64,000 nucleotides of DNA, taken from Acidobacteriota bacterium. Its GTDB lineage: Bacteria > Acidobacteriota > Terriglobia > UBA7540. This document shows positions 1-7,833 of the stretch, piece by piece; position 1 is the stretch's first letter; every line of letters begins with the position of its first letter. The stretch spans positions 1-64,000 of the forward strand of contig JAKCCV010000017.1 in the NCBI GenBank assembly GCA_021838785.1, given 5' to 3'. The notes beneath the pieces were generated by a model that saw only the letters and a program-made list of their open reading frames with translations, was not told where the DNA came from and ran no database searches. The position numbers and the translations under genes were made by a program.

Positions 1-182
1 ACGTGCAGGCTGTCCCCGCTGAACACCGTCGTGTTGGCAATCGCTGCCTGACCTCCCAGCGTTGCATTACGGCTACCTGCCAGGGACCCGATGGCTGCCG
101 ACCCCGCCATCGCCGGGATCCATGCTGCCAGCATCATCGCCCCTGCTACCACCATCACCTGCATCATCCGTCTCGCGGACAT
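1..182 (-). CDS. Secreted protein, N-terminal part only (FecR-like?)
   Basis: This gene runs off the left edge of the window. It starts with ATG at 182, behind a strong ribosome binding site (GAGGAGAAG, about 6 bases upstream). The 60 visible residues begin with a clear signal peptide (MSARRMMQVMVVAG..., a hydrophobic core, then an AMAGSAA-like cleavage region). The mature start contains GSLAGSRNATLGGQ and TTVFSGDSL. That pattern resembles the N-terminus of exported FecR-domain-like proteins of Acidobacteria, but this is from memory and most of the protein is missing. A good promoter lies about 100 bases upstream. Confidence 0.6.
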   Translation of the reverse strand, partial: MSARRMMQVMVVAGAMMLAAWIPAMAGSAAIGSLAGSRNATLGGQAAIANTTVFSGDSLH

Positions 183-491
183 GGTTACTTCTCCTCTCTT
201 CTCTTTGGGTTAGGTGTAAAATCAGTGCCCACTCTTCACCCCAGCCTCGTGGCAATATTCAACGACATTATGACAGCGCAATGTTTATACAAGGAGCGGG
301 CACATTCTGTCAAGTGGATTTTTAAGGTTCTGCTACAAGCCGACTTCCTCACCGCTGAGTGCAAGCCTCAGATTAGAAGGCATTTATCTCCACAATCAAG
401 ACGCGTAACGAATTATTGAACTCTTATGTTACTCCGTGATTAATAGGACTCCTCCGAGCTGTGCGCGGCTTTCATAGTGTTCTTGTGAGGT
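183..491. other. Intergenic region between a secreted protein and argH
   Basis: About 310 bases, more AT-rich than the flanking genes. It holds the minus-strand promoter at 284-313 and the end of the arg transcript. The short frames that cross it lack ribosome binding sites and look random. I see no tRNA, repeat or clear terminator hairpin. Confidence 0.5.
284..313 (-). promoter_or_regulatory. Sigma70-like promoter for the secreted protein
   Basis: On the minus strand a perfect TTGACA (-35, positions 313-308) is followed after 18 bases by TATAAA (-10, positions 289-284). This leaves a leader of roughly 95 bases before the ATG at 182. The match is close to the bacterial consensus and the position fits, but it is prediction only. 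Confidence 0.6.
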
Positions 492-1895
492 TCATCGTCT
501 GAGCCATCGCCTGCGCCACTGGCGAACGAGCCGCCCTGCACTTGCTAATTCGATCCGCACCCGGGATGGGGCGGTGCCTCCGACAACCGCCCGTTGGGCC
601 AACGAGTGTGGAACGGATTTAGCCACCTCCGCTAGCTTTGCATCCCAAAGCGGAATAATCCGCCGGGCGTCAGAAGCACTCACCTCCGCGAAGGTCACCC
701 TGCGTTGCTCGCACCATCTCACCAATTTCCCTACGACTTCGTGGGCTTGCGCAAATGGCATCCCCCGACGGACCAGTTCATCCGCCACGTCGGTTGCGGT
801 AAGGAAGCCGACCGCCATGTGCGCGGCCATTCGGTCGGCATTCACGCGCAGGGTGCGCACGACCCGGGCCGCCAGCTTCAGCGAATCGCTCGTGGTATCT
901 ACGGCATCGAAGAGCGCGCGCTTGTCTTCCTGGAGGTCTCGGTTGTAGCTCAAGGGCAACCCCTTTAGCACCGCCAAGGTTCCGGATAATCTCCCTACGA
1001 GAGTGGCGGCTTTTCCACGAATCAGCTCGAGCGCATCCGCGTTTTTCTTTTGCGGCATCAAGCTGCTGCCGGTCGAGTAAGCGTCGCCCATCTCGACAAA
1101 TCCGAAGGCGGGGGAAGAATAGACGATGAGGTCTTCTGCGAGGCGGCTCAGGTGGATCATCGTCAGGCTACATGTGAAGATGAGCTCTGCTACGCCGTCC
1201 CTGTCAGATACCGCGTCGAGACTATTTCGGCTCACGCGCGCAAAGCCGAGTTCGCGCGCCAGGCGCAGGCGGTCAATGGGATAAGCCGCACCGGCTAGAG
1301 CCCCGGAACCCATCGGCAGCTCGTCGGCGCGCGCATAGCAATTCTCCAAACGGCTCAGGTCACGACTCACCATTTGGAAATAGGCCAGCAGGTAATGTGC
1401 AAAAAGAATGGGCTGGGCCGGCTGCAAGTGGGTAAAACCCGGAAGCGCTACCGTCCGGCACCGGCGTGCTTGGAAGAGGAGGCTGTCCAGGAATTCTACG
1501 GCCGCCAGTTGCAGTTCGCGAACAGCGTCTTTGAGGTAAAGGCGGGTGTCCGTGGCGACCAGATCATTGCGGCTGCGGCCTGTGCGGAGGCGCTCGGCAA
1601 CCTCTCCTACTTCACGCTGGAGGCGAGCCTCGACCCAGGTATGAACGTCCTCGCTCGATGGTTGACGCGCCCACTGGGGACGACGGCTGACCTCGCGCGC
1701 AATGGCGTCCAGCCCGCGAACCAGAGCGCGAACCTCGCGGGCCGACAAAACTTTGGCTCGACCCAGCTCTCGCACATAGGCGCGATTAACCTTGAGGTCG
1801 TAAAGGATCAGCCGCCGGTCAAAGGAGAACGACTCCGAAAAGCGCTCGAAGAGCGGATCGAGGCGTCCGGAAAATCGCCCGCCCCAGAGTTTCAC
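492..1895 (-). CDS. argH: Argininosuccinate lyase
   Basis: Cytoplasmic enzyme that splits argininosuccinate into arginine and fumarate, the last step of arginine synthesis. The 467-residue protein has the usual family length. It starts MKLWGGRFSGRLDP and carries the fumarase/aspartase-superfamily signature GSSLMPQKKN near residue 280, whose serine lies in the flexible catalytic loop. It also has the TGRSRND and HLQPAQP segments expected of ArgH. The start is GTG, and its GTGA overlaps the argG stop by three bases, so the two genes are translationally coupled. The C-terminus is unusually arginine-rich (VRQWRRRWLRR). It is the last gene of argR-argG-argH. Confidence 0.95.
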   Translation of the reverse strand: MKLWGGRFSGRLDPLFERFSESFSFDRRLILYDLKVNRAYVRELGRAKVLSAREVRALVRGLDAIAREVSRRPQWARQPSSEDVHTWVEARLQREVGEVAERLRTGRSRNDLVATDTRLYLKDAVRELQLAAVEFLDSLLFQARRCRTVALPGFTHLQPAQPILFAHYLLAYFQMVSRDLSRLENCYARADELPMGSGALAGAAYPIDRLRLARELGFARVSRNSLDAVSDRDGVAELIFTCSLTMIHLSRLAEDLIVYSSPAFGFVEMGDAYSTGSSLMPQKKNADALELIRGKAATLVGRLSGTLAVLKGLPLSYNRDLQEDKRALFDAVDTTSDSLKLAARVVRTLRVNADRMAAHMAVGFLTATDVADELVRRGMPFAQAHEVVGKLVRWCEQRRVTFAEVSASDARRIIPLWDAKLAEVAKSVPHSLAQRAVVGGTAPSRVRIELASAGRLVRQWRRRWLRR

Positions 1896-3133
1896 CTTGC
1901 ACCTCGGGCCGTCGTTTTCGAGCGACGACGCGCGGCACCTTGCTTGGCGGCCACCAACCGGATCGGCAAGCCCAGAATGTTGATAAAGCCCTCGGCATCC
2001 TTCTGGTCGTACCCTGCGCCCATGGTGAAAGCCGCTATCCCAACGTCATAGAGTGAATAAGGCGAGCAGCGGTTCAGCACCCGCACGTTTCCTTTGCGAA
2101 GCCCCAGCGTCACCTCGCCCGTCACGTGACGTTGCGTCACCTCAACAAAACCATCCAAGGCCTCGCGCAGTGGTGTAAACCACTGGCCATAATAGACCAG
2201 CTCGGCGTAACGCAGGGCCACGTGTTGTTTGTAGTGGAAGGTCTCACGGTCAAGGCAAAGGGCCTCCAGCTCCTGATGGGCCGCATAGAGCAACGTTCCC
2301 CCCGGGGTCTCATAGGCCCCGTGCGATTTGATGCCCACGAGGCGGTTCTCCACGATGTCCGTCCGACCGACGGCGTTTTCCGAAGCCATGTGGTTAAGCC
2401 GCTCGAGCAGGCGAATCGGAGGCAACTTTTGACCATTCACGGAGATGGGCACGCCACGCTCAAAGCCGATCGTCACCGAGGTTTCACGATGGGGAGCCCG
2501 CGCCGGGGAACGGGTGAGCTTCCACGCCTCCTCCAGTGGCTCCCCGAGCTTGGTTTCCAGCGGCCCACCCTCGTGACTGAGATGCCAGAGATTTTGGTCG
2601 CGGCTGTAAAGGTCCTTTCGGGTAACGGGCACGGGAACGTGATGACGCCGCGCATATTCAAGGGCGTCTTCGCGCGATTGAATCTCCCATTCACGCCACG
2701 GGGCAATCACCTGCAGTTTGGGGGCCAGCGCCTTAAAGGCCAACTCAAACCGCACCTGGTCATTTCCCTTGCCCGTGCAACCGTGCGCCAGAGCGTCGGC
2801 ATGCTCGCGCAGAGCGATTTCCACTTGGCGTTGGGCCAAGAGGGGCCGAGCCAGCGACGTGCCCAGCAGGTATTTACCCTCGTAGATTGCGCCCGCTTGC
2901 ACGGCTTTCCAGAGATAGCCCGTAATAAACTCGTTGCGTAAATCTTCCACGAAGACTTTGCTAGCGCCGCTGGTCAGAGCCTTGCGGCGAAGGGCTGCAA
3001 AATCATCTCCCTGCCCCACGTCGCCGATCATGGCGATCACTTCACATCCGTAGTGCTCCCGCAGCCACGGGATGATGATGGAAGTGTCCAGACCTCCTGA
3101 GTACGCCAATACCACTCTCGTAATTTTTGACAC
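1892..3133 (-). CDS. argG: Argininosuccinate synthase
   Basis: Joins citrulline and aspartate using ATP to make argininosuccinate, the substrate of the adjacent argH. The 413-residue protein begins with the PP-loop SGGLDTS (residues 12-18) that binds ATP, followed by GCTGKGNDQVRFE, which belongs to the substrate-binding core. Length and motifs match the family. Translation starts at GTG (3133) behind AGGGAG. A basic tail (ARRRSKTTARGAR) extends beyond the usual end. It lies 122 bases downstream of argR on the same strand, so expression probably follows arginine through ArgR. Confidence 0.96.
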   Translation of the reverse strand: MSKITRVVLAYSGGLDTSIIIPWLREHYGCEVIAMIGDVGQGDDFAALRRKALTSGASKVFVEDLRNEFITGYLWKAVQAGAIYEGKYLLGTSLARPLLAQRQVEIALREHADALAHGCTGKGNDQVRFELAFKALAPKLQVIAPWREWEIQSREDALEYARRHHVPVPVTRKDLYSRDQNLWHLSHEGGPLETKLGEPLEEAWKLTRSPARAPHRETSVTIGFERGVPISVNGQKLPPIRLLERLNHMASENAVGRTDIVENRLVGIKSHGAYETPGGTLLYAAHQELEALCLDRETFHYKQHVALRYAELVYYGQWFTPLREALDGFVEVTQRHVTGEVTLGLRKGNVRVLNRCSPYSLYDVGIAAFTMGAGYDQKDAEGFINILGLPIRLVAAKQGAARRRSKTTARGAR

Positions 3134-3255
3134 TCGATGTGCTCCCTTCTTACGGCTTCCTTCGCTGGCCTGTCGGCTTCGCCTGGTTGAACCCCGGTGG
3201 GAACGAGGATGGCTTGGATGATGCTCCCGCGGCGACGGCGAAAAGAGACCGCCGC

Positions 3256-3702
3256 TCAGGTCAGCAACAGTTCACGGATCTTTTTCCGGATTCGCCCAGC
3301 CTCGCGCGCGCCGGTTGCGGCAATGAAGATCGTATCATCCCCGGCGACGGTTCCCACGACGCCCGGCCATTGCTCGGCATCCAGGGAGACAGCGACCGAG
3401 TGCGCATTGCCCGGATGGGTTTTGATGATCACCAGATTCGATGCTTGCCGCACATCGCGCAGAAATTCCTTCAGGATGAGCGGCAACGACGGTTGCGGCG
3501 GCTCTGGGGTTGGGGTGGAATTTGGAAGCCGATAACCCTCGGGCCCGCGGATAACACCCAGCTCCACGATATCCCGCGAGACCGTCGCCTGCGTCACACG
3601 AACCCCTCGGCGCGCCAGCTTTTCACATAACTCCGCCTGGGTGGCCACAGGCTCGCGCCTGAGCAAATCTAGAATCAGCGTCCGCCGGTAGAGTTTATCC
3701 AT
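3256..3702 (-). CDS. argR: Arginine repressor
   Basis: Arginine-responsive transcription regulator of 148 residues, the standard ArgR/AhrC length. The N-terminal winged helix includes TQAELCEKLARRG and VTQATVSRDIVELG, the recognition segment typical of ArgR. The C-terminal half (SVAVSLDAEQWPGVVGTVAGDDTIFIA) is the arginine-binding, hexamer-forming domain with its acidic GDDT loop. It is first in argR-argG-argH, and an ARG-box-like site overlaps its own start codon, which suggests autoregulation. Confidence 0.93.
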   Translation of the reverse strand: MDKLYRRTLILDLLRREPVATQAELCEKLARRGVRVTQATVSRDIVELGVIRGPEGYRLPNSTPTPEPPQPSLPLILKEFLRDVRQASNLVIIKTHPGNAHSVAVSLDAEQWPGVVGTVAGDDTIFIAATGAREAGRIRKKIRELLLT

Positions 3703-3730
3703 GCAAAATTATTCAACCTATTTATAAATA
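3702..3730 (-). promoter_or_regulatory. Putative pair of ARG boxes at the argR start
   Basis: Read on the minus strand, TGAATAATTTTGCA (3715-3702) resembles an AhrC/ArgR box and overlaps the first base of the argR start codon. Immediately upstream is a perfect 12-base palindrome, TATTTATAAATA (3730-3719). ArgR hexamers usually bind two such AT-rich boxes a few bases apart. A TTGCCA hexamer farther upstream could serve as a -35. The operator role is inferred from sequence resemblance. Confidence 0.45.
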
Positions 3731-3832
3731 CTCTATCCGGCTTGCCTTGGCAAGAGCCGAGCCGCTCTCACGCGCCGCCACAGCCAACCGGAATCTTCCT
3801 CCGCCACCGAAATCTCGCTGGGCGGCTGCGTC

Positions 3833-4168
3833 TTATTCGTGACGGGTATAGCTCATGAGGTGCTCTTTCTTGAAGGCCTCCCAGACGGAGGGAGCGTATT
3901 GACCGCGCGGAACCGCTTCCTTCGTATGGAAAACGATACCCAGGCTCTCCTCGTCCACCGTCGAGCCTTTTTGCGGCAGGAAGTCAAATACGCTCCGATT
4001 GACGCCGTAGTACGCACAGAGCCACACCTGTTGTTCGTCCTCAATCGCGTAGAGGGCACAACCCAGCGGTAGCGGCTGGCCAGGGTCCACGGAGACCTTG
4101 ATTTCGGCTTCAATAATCTTTCCCTTCAATCGAGCCGAGGCCAATTGCGAAGCGGAATCGGAGCCCAT
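3833..4168 (-). CDS. Small conserved-looking protein of unknown function
   Basis: The protein has 111 residues and no signal peptide or membrane segment. I chose ATG at 4168 because GAGGTG lies about 6 bases upstream; the same frame stays open farther upstream but would overlap the preceding gene. It starts MGSDSASQLASARLKGK, has a Trp/Tyr-rich middle (QVWLCAYYGVNRSVFDFLP) and a charged C-terminus ending MSYTRHE. I do not recognise the family. It starts 22 bases after the LssY_C gene ends and is probably co-transcribed with it. Confidence 0.6.
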   Translation of the reverse strand: MGSDSASQLASARLKGKIIEAEIKVSVDPGQPLPLGCALYAIEDEQQVWLCAYYGVNRSVFDFLPQKGSTVDEESLGIVFHTKEAVPRGQYAPSVWEAFKKEHLMSYTRHE

Positions 4169-4190
4169 GGGAGTCACCTCAAGGCGAGGA

Positions 4191-5528
4191 TTAAGAAGCG
4201 TTTTTGAATTCAATGACCAGGATGCGGCCGTCGGTTTTCCACGTCCCGCCGGTGGCGGTGTGCCCGCGACTGAGCGGATGAGGCGGTGTGACGAGCTGCT
4301 CGGCGGCCACCATGCCCGTGGCTGCCATATCGGCGCCAACCTTGCTCCGCTCCGCGTCAAGATCGGGATCAATGGCGTGCGAAATGACCCCGGGGTGAAT
4401 ATCAATACCATCGTCATGCGTCCCAGCCGCAAGCCAGAGGTCGGTGCCCGCGGGCAAGCGAAAACCGCTTCGCCACAGACGAAGGTGATGACGCTTGGCC
4501 ATGGTGTTCAGCATTTTCTCAAACGCCAAGTCCTCGGGCCGCCCGAACAAATAGAGATTCGAAAGCGGAGCCTGATGATAACCCTGATCGGCAATCATGG
4601 CGCGGGCCGCATCCCAGAGCGATTGATGATTAATCTTCTCGGCAGGGCTCCAGCCGGCGAGCCGGAAAGCGGTCTCGATTTGCTGCTCGCTCCCGATCAA
4701 CACGAGGTTGATCGGATCGCCCGGCGTCCCCGTCTTACTTGAAACCCGCTGCGGCGCCCGCGCTAGCATGGCATGGACTTCCTGCTCGGTGCCTTTCGGA
4801 AGGGTGTCGGCGAAGGCCGGCGGAAAATCTCCCTCGATCGGCAACGGCGCATCGAGTTGATAAACGAGGTCGGTACCCGCGGGATAGCTGATGGCCGTGT
4901 CAGCCTGTCCAAGCCAATGCTGCGCTGACTGAAGCTCCGTCCCTGCCTGCGGATGCGTCTTGCCAAATTTGCTGAGAGCGCTCTCCAGTAAGCTCACCGG
5001 CATCTCGCTGGCGAGTACGCCCACAATCATGCCGTTCGGTTGAAGGGTCTCGCGGGCATTCTCAATTCCCGCCAAATGACCCACGATCCGTTCTGGCGCG
5101 TGCCCCGGCAGGTCCAAGCGGTTGAAACGGAGCATCATTTCCGCGCGATCCGAGGGGTTAGAACTTGGAATCAGCGTTTGGATGAATCCTCGGACTTGCG
5201 CGCCGATGGGAATCGCCACGTCGTAGGCACCTGTGGTTCGAGCGGACGGATTTGGAACCTGTCGAACGACTTCTGCCGAGATCGGTTGCAGCAAATGGGA
5301 TGACGTCGTGCTGACGGGCGTTTCCAGGCGAAGATAAAGGAGGGTATTTGCCGGAAGGGTGTTGGAGGCTCCGGGCGAGTTTGCGGTGTCTGCGGCGACG
5401 GGCCTTCGTGCGGTTTGCGCCCCGGCCCTTGCTGGGTGTCCAAGGCTGAGCGTCAGAAAAATAGTGATCGCCAGCCTCAGAACCGACCCCCGACGAGCCC
5501 GAACCCCCTTTGCGTCATGCAAGCCCAC
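4191..5528 (-). CDS. Exported LssY C-terminal domain protein
   Basis: The 445-residue protein has an N-terminal signal peptide (RLAITIFLTLSLG then PARAGAQ). Residues around 60-130 look like a beta-rich exported domain (LLYLRLETPVSTTSS, IPIGAQVRGF). The C-terminal half (GDPINLVLIGSEQQIETAF, GWSPAEKIN, DLWLAAGTHDDG) matches the LssY_C domain, which also occurs at the C-terminus of some PAP2-type membrane proteins. Here it is secreted and not linked to a phosphatase. The biochemical role is unknown. The start is GTG with AAGG about 7 bases upstream. It precedes the small unknown gene at 3833. Confidence 0.75.
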   Translation of the reverse strand: MGLHDAKGVRARRGSVLRLAITIFLTLSLGHPARAGAQTARRPVAADTANSPGASNTLPANTLLYLRLETPVSTTSSHLLQPISAEVVRQVPNPSARTTGAYDVAIPIGAQVRGFIQTLIPSSNPSDRAEMMLRFNRLDLPGHAPERIVGHLAGIENARETLQPNGMIVGVLASEMPVSLLESALSKFGKTHPQAGTELQSAQHWLGQADTAISYPAGTDLVYQLDAPLPIEGDFPPAFADTLPKGTEQEVHAMLARAPQRVSSKTGTPGDPINLVLIGSEQQIETAFRLAGWSPAEKINHQSLWDAARAMIADQGYHQAPLSNLYLFGRPEDLAFEKMLNTMAKRHHLRLWRSGFRLPAGTDLWLAAGTHDDGIDIHPGVISHAIDPDLDAERSKVGADMAATGMVAAEQLVTPPHPLSRGHTATGGTWKTDGRILVIEFKNAS

Positions 5529-5655
5529 AACCCAACCTTTTCCCGAATACCCAATAATTATAGCCGCCGGGGATGCCGGAGATGAAGCCTCGCGCCGACC
5601 CGAAACTTGCGGAGCGGCTTAAGAACCGTGCCTGGGTGAGCCAATCCCAAGGAAT

Positions 5656-6561
5656 TCACGCTCGGTGCCGGCCGGAAGGCGATGGCCCGCCCGATGATTC
5701 CAATTCTTTTGGTTGCGGATCACCATCCGGCTCCGGTAGTCCCGCGCCGGAGGCTTCCGCCAAGATGACGGTGACGTTGTCCTTTCCGCCGTTGGCGTTC
5801 GCAGCGCTGACCAGGTTATGACCCACCTCGTCGAGAGAGCCAGGCTGAGCGAGCAGCGCCTCGATTTCCGGTTGCCGGACCATGGAGTAAAGGCCGTCGC
5901 TGCAAACCAGAATGCGATCGCCCCGGCATAGGTCAATCTGGCTCACTTTCACGTCCAGCAGGGGTGAGGTGCCCACGGCCTGAGTCAGAATGTTGCGCCG
6001 ACCATCCGATTCGGGGTCAGCGGGGAGCTGAGCCCCGATATCGGCCAGATAGTTCAGGAACGTCTGGTCGCGGGTGAGCTGAACCAGGCGCTTGCCGCGG
6101 TGCAAATAAGCGCGCGAATCCCCCACTTGCCCAACAAAGAGTCGCGCGCCGAAAACCCCCGCAGCAGTGGCGGTCGTCCCCATTCCAGCGAATAAGGGAG
6201 ACTCCTGGGCTTTTAGGAAAATGGCGCGATTGGCGTCGGCCAACGCGTTGTGAAGAGCTTCAAGAAATGCAGCTTCATGCAAAGGGTCGGCGGATCTCAG
6301 CAACTCGCGCAGCCGGGCGGGAACAACCGTGACACAAATCTCGCTGGCCACCTCGCCGGAAGCCTCGCCGCCCATGCCGTCGGCCACCAAGAGGAGCAGG
6401 CCGAGTCGCCCCTGGCGATACCGGCCCTCCACCGGCGTGCGCTGCGCATCCCCCGTCGAGAGGTCGGCAACAACGAAACTATCTTCGTTGTTCCTCCGCA
6501 CTCGACCGACGTCGGTAACGGCGAAAACGTTCCATTCAATGTCCGCGGCTTCTCGGCCCAT
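5656..6561 (-). CDS. PP2C-family serine/threonine phosphatase
   Basis: Metal-dependent protein phosphatase (PppA/PrpC/Stp type) of 301 residues. The family motifs appear in order: GRVRRNNEDSF, VADGMGGEASGEVAS (metal-binding Asp and the GG turn), GDSRAYL, VCSDGLYSMV and GGKDNVTVIL. No membrane segment or sensor domain is attached, so it is probably cytoplasmic. I place the start at ATG 6561, because a longer frame would overlap the upstream DHH gene by about 145 bases. The gap to that gene is 13 bases, suggesting co-transcription. No partner Ser/Thr kinase is visible in this window. Confidence 0.9.
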   Translation of the reverse strand: MGREAADIEWNVFAVTDVGRVRRNNEDSFVVADLSTGDAQRTPVEGRYRQGRLGLLLLVADGMGGEASGEVASEICVTVVPARLRELLRSADPLHEAAFLEALHNALADANRAIFLKAQESPLFAGMGTTATAAGVFGARLFVGQVGDSRAYLHRGKRLVQLTRDQTFLNYLADIGAQLPADPESDGRRNILTQAVGTSPLLDVKVSQIDLCRGDRILVCSDGLYSMVRQPEIEALLAQPGSLDEVGHNLVSAANANGGKDNVTVILAEASGAGLPEPDGDPQPKELESSGGPSPSGRHRA

Positions 6562-6574
6562 CGCTCGTTCGAGC

Positions 6575-7537
6575 TTACTCCAGCTCAATGCGGAGCTGGC
6601 GCGTAATTGCAATCGCCACGGAGCGGCCCCGGTCAAGCTCATTCGGCGGAAGGGAAATTGCCGCCACCTTGGCGTGACCCCCGCCGCCGAACCGCTCGCA
6701 AATGCTGGCGAGGTTGGCATTCTTAGGGGTTGGGTTCCAGGGATTACTCCCTACCGCAATTTTGACTCGCTCATCCGAACGGCTGAGCGCGACGCTGTAC
6801 ACCGCCTCCGGAAACAAATAGTAGGGAATGAATTTGTTGAAACCTTCAAAGTCTTGATCGGAGACGTCCACAAAGACGACGCCTCCGCGAAGCTCAGCCT
6901 TCTGTCGAATAATGTCCATGGTTCGAAGATGCTGGGTGTAAAGCCGTTCGAAGGATTGCCGGATTTCCGGCAGGGATGCAATTTCAGCCAAGGGCTTGGT
7001 GGCCAGCACGGGAATCAGACGGGGGAGAAACGCGGGATCGGCGGTGGATTCAATGACCAGGGCGATTTGCGTTGCCGCATCGCGCATTTCGACGGCAACC
7101 TTGGGGTCGGCATACTGCGCGCCGTCAATCAGGTCCGCCCAATAAACCAGTTCATTCAGGTCGGGAGCCTGAAAATTAAATCTCGTCGCGCCGATATGAG
7201 AGATAAACTTGGTGCAAGAGAGGAACTCAGGCCCAAAAAATTTTCGGCCGCTTCGGTCGCGGCGGAAATGCTCCGCGTCCGCTGGCGTCAGGAAGGCGCT
7301 CTGGTGGTGATCAAACCACCAGGTGAGGCGGGGAGAGCTGGAGTATTTGAAATCAACGATGGCGTTTTCGTCGCCGTCAAAGCAGGATTCCTCGAACAAC
7401 TGACCCGCCCGGTGGATTAGCCCTCGGTAATGAAATTCCGCCTGCGGCGTCACGGCCGACTGATAAAAGCGTGTGAACACCGCCGCCGAACAGGCTCCAT
7501 CGAAGCAACGATTATGAAAGCAAACGCGAACGCGCAT
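6575..7537 (-). CDS. DHH/DHHA1-family phosphoesterase
   Basis: Putative metal-dependent phosphoesterase of 320 residues, acting on a small nucleotide or short nucleic acid. Motif I is present in variant form (HNRCFDGACSAAV), an Asp follows in AIVDF, and the name-giving motif is WWFDHHQS near residue 77. The C-terminal DHHA1 substrate-binding loop is FGGGGHAKVAAISLP. There is no RecJ OB domain or membrane segment, so this is a compact stand-alone member. The substrate cannot be read from sequence; nanoRNA and cyclic dinucleotide products are both possible. GGAGGGG precedes the ATG. It is followed closely by the PP2C gene. Confidence 0.85.
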   Translation of the reverse strand: MRVRVCFHNRCFDGACSAAVFTRFYQSAVTPQAEFHYRGLIHRAGQLFEESCFDGDENAIVDFKYSSSPRLTWWFDHHQSAFLTPADAEHFRRDRSGRKFFGPEFLSCTKFISHIGATRFNFQAPDLNELVYWADLIDGAQYADPKVAVEMRDAATQIALVIESTADPAFLPRLIPVLATKPLAEIASLPEIRQSFERLYTQHLRTMDIIRQKAELRGGVVFVDVSDQDFEGFNKFIPYYLFPEAVYSVALSRSDERVKIAVGSNPWNPTPKNANLASICERFGGGGHAKVAAISLPPNELDRGRSVAIAITRQLRIELE

Positions 7538-7833
7538 CCTGGTATCGCCCCTCCTTCGAGATAGAGTCCGTCTCCATAAGGGCGAAACGAGTTAAATTGC
7601 CCTTCGCGGGCAAAATTGTCAAGCGTAAAGGCTTTAAGGAGGGGGAAGGGCTAAAGCACAACGTCGAGCCTGCCCTGTGACGGAGCCCAGCCAATACCGA
7701 GCGCAGTCTGCCCCGGCGCCGCTTCCCTTCGGCGAACAACGCCGCACCGAACGGGTTTCAGCTTCTTCCCTTGCGGAAAATGCCCTTGTCGCAGCCGAGG
7801 ATTTTGGCTGCGGCCTCACGGCTTGGCCCGCGC
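7538..7833. other. Intergenic region between moeZ and the DHH gene
   Basis: About 300 bases without a convincing gene; short frames here lack ribosome binding sites. Just downstream of the moeZ stop there is a small hairpin, GCAGCC/GGCTGC (7791-7811, 9-base loop). It has no T-run, so it is at best a weak end of the cysteine operon. The rest should hold the DHH promoter, but no clear -35/-10 pair was found. Confidence 0.4.
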
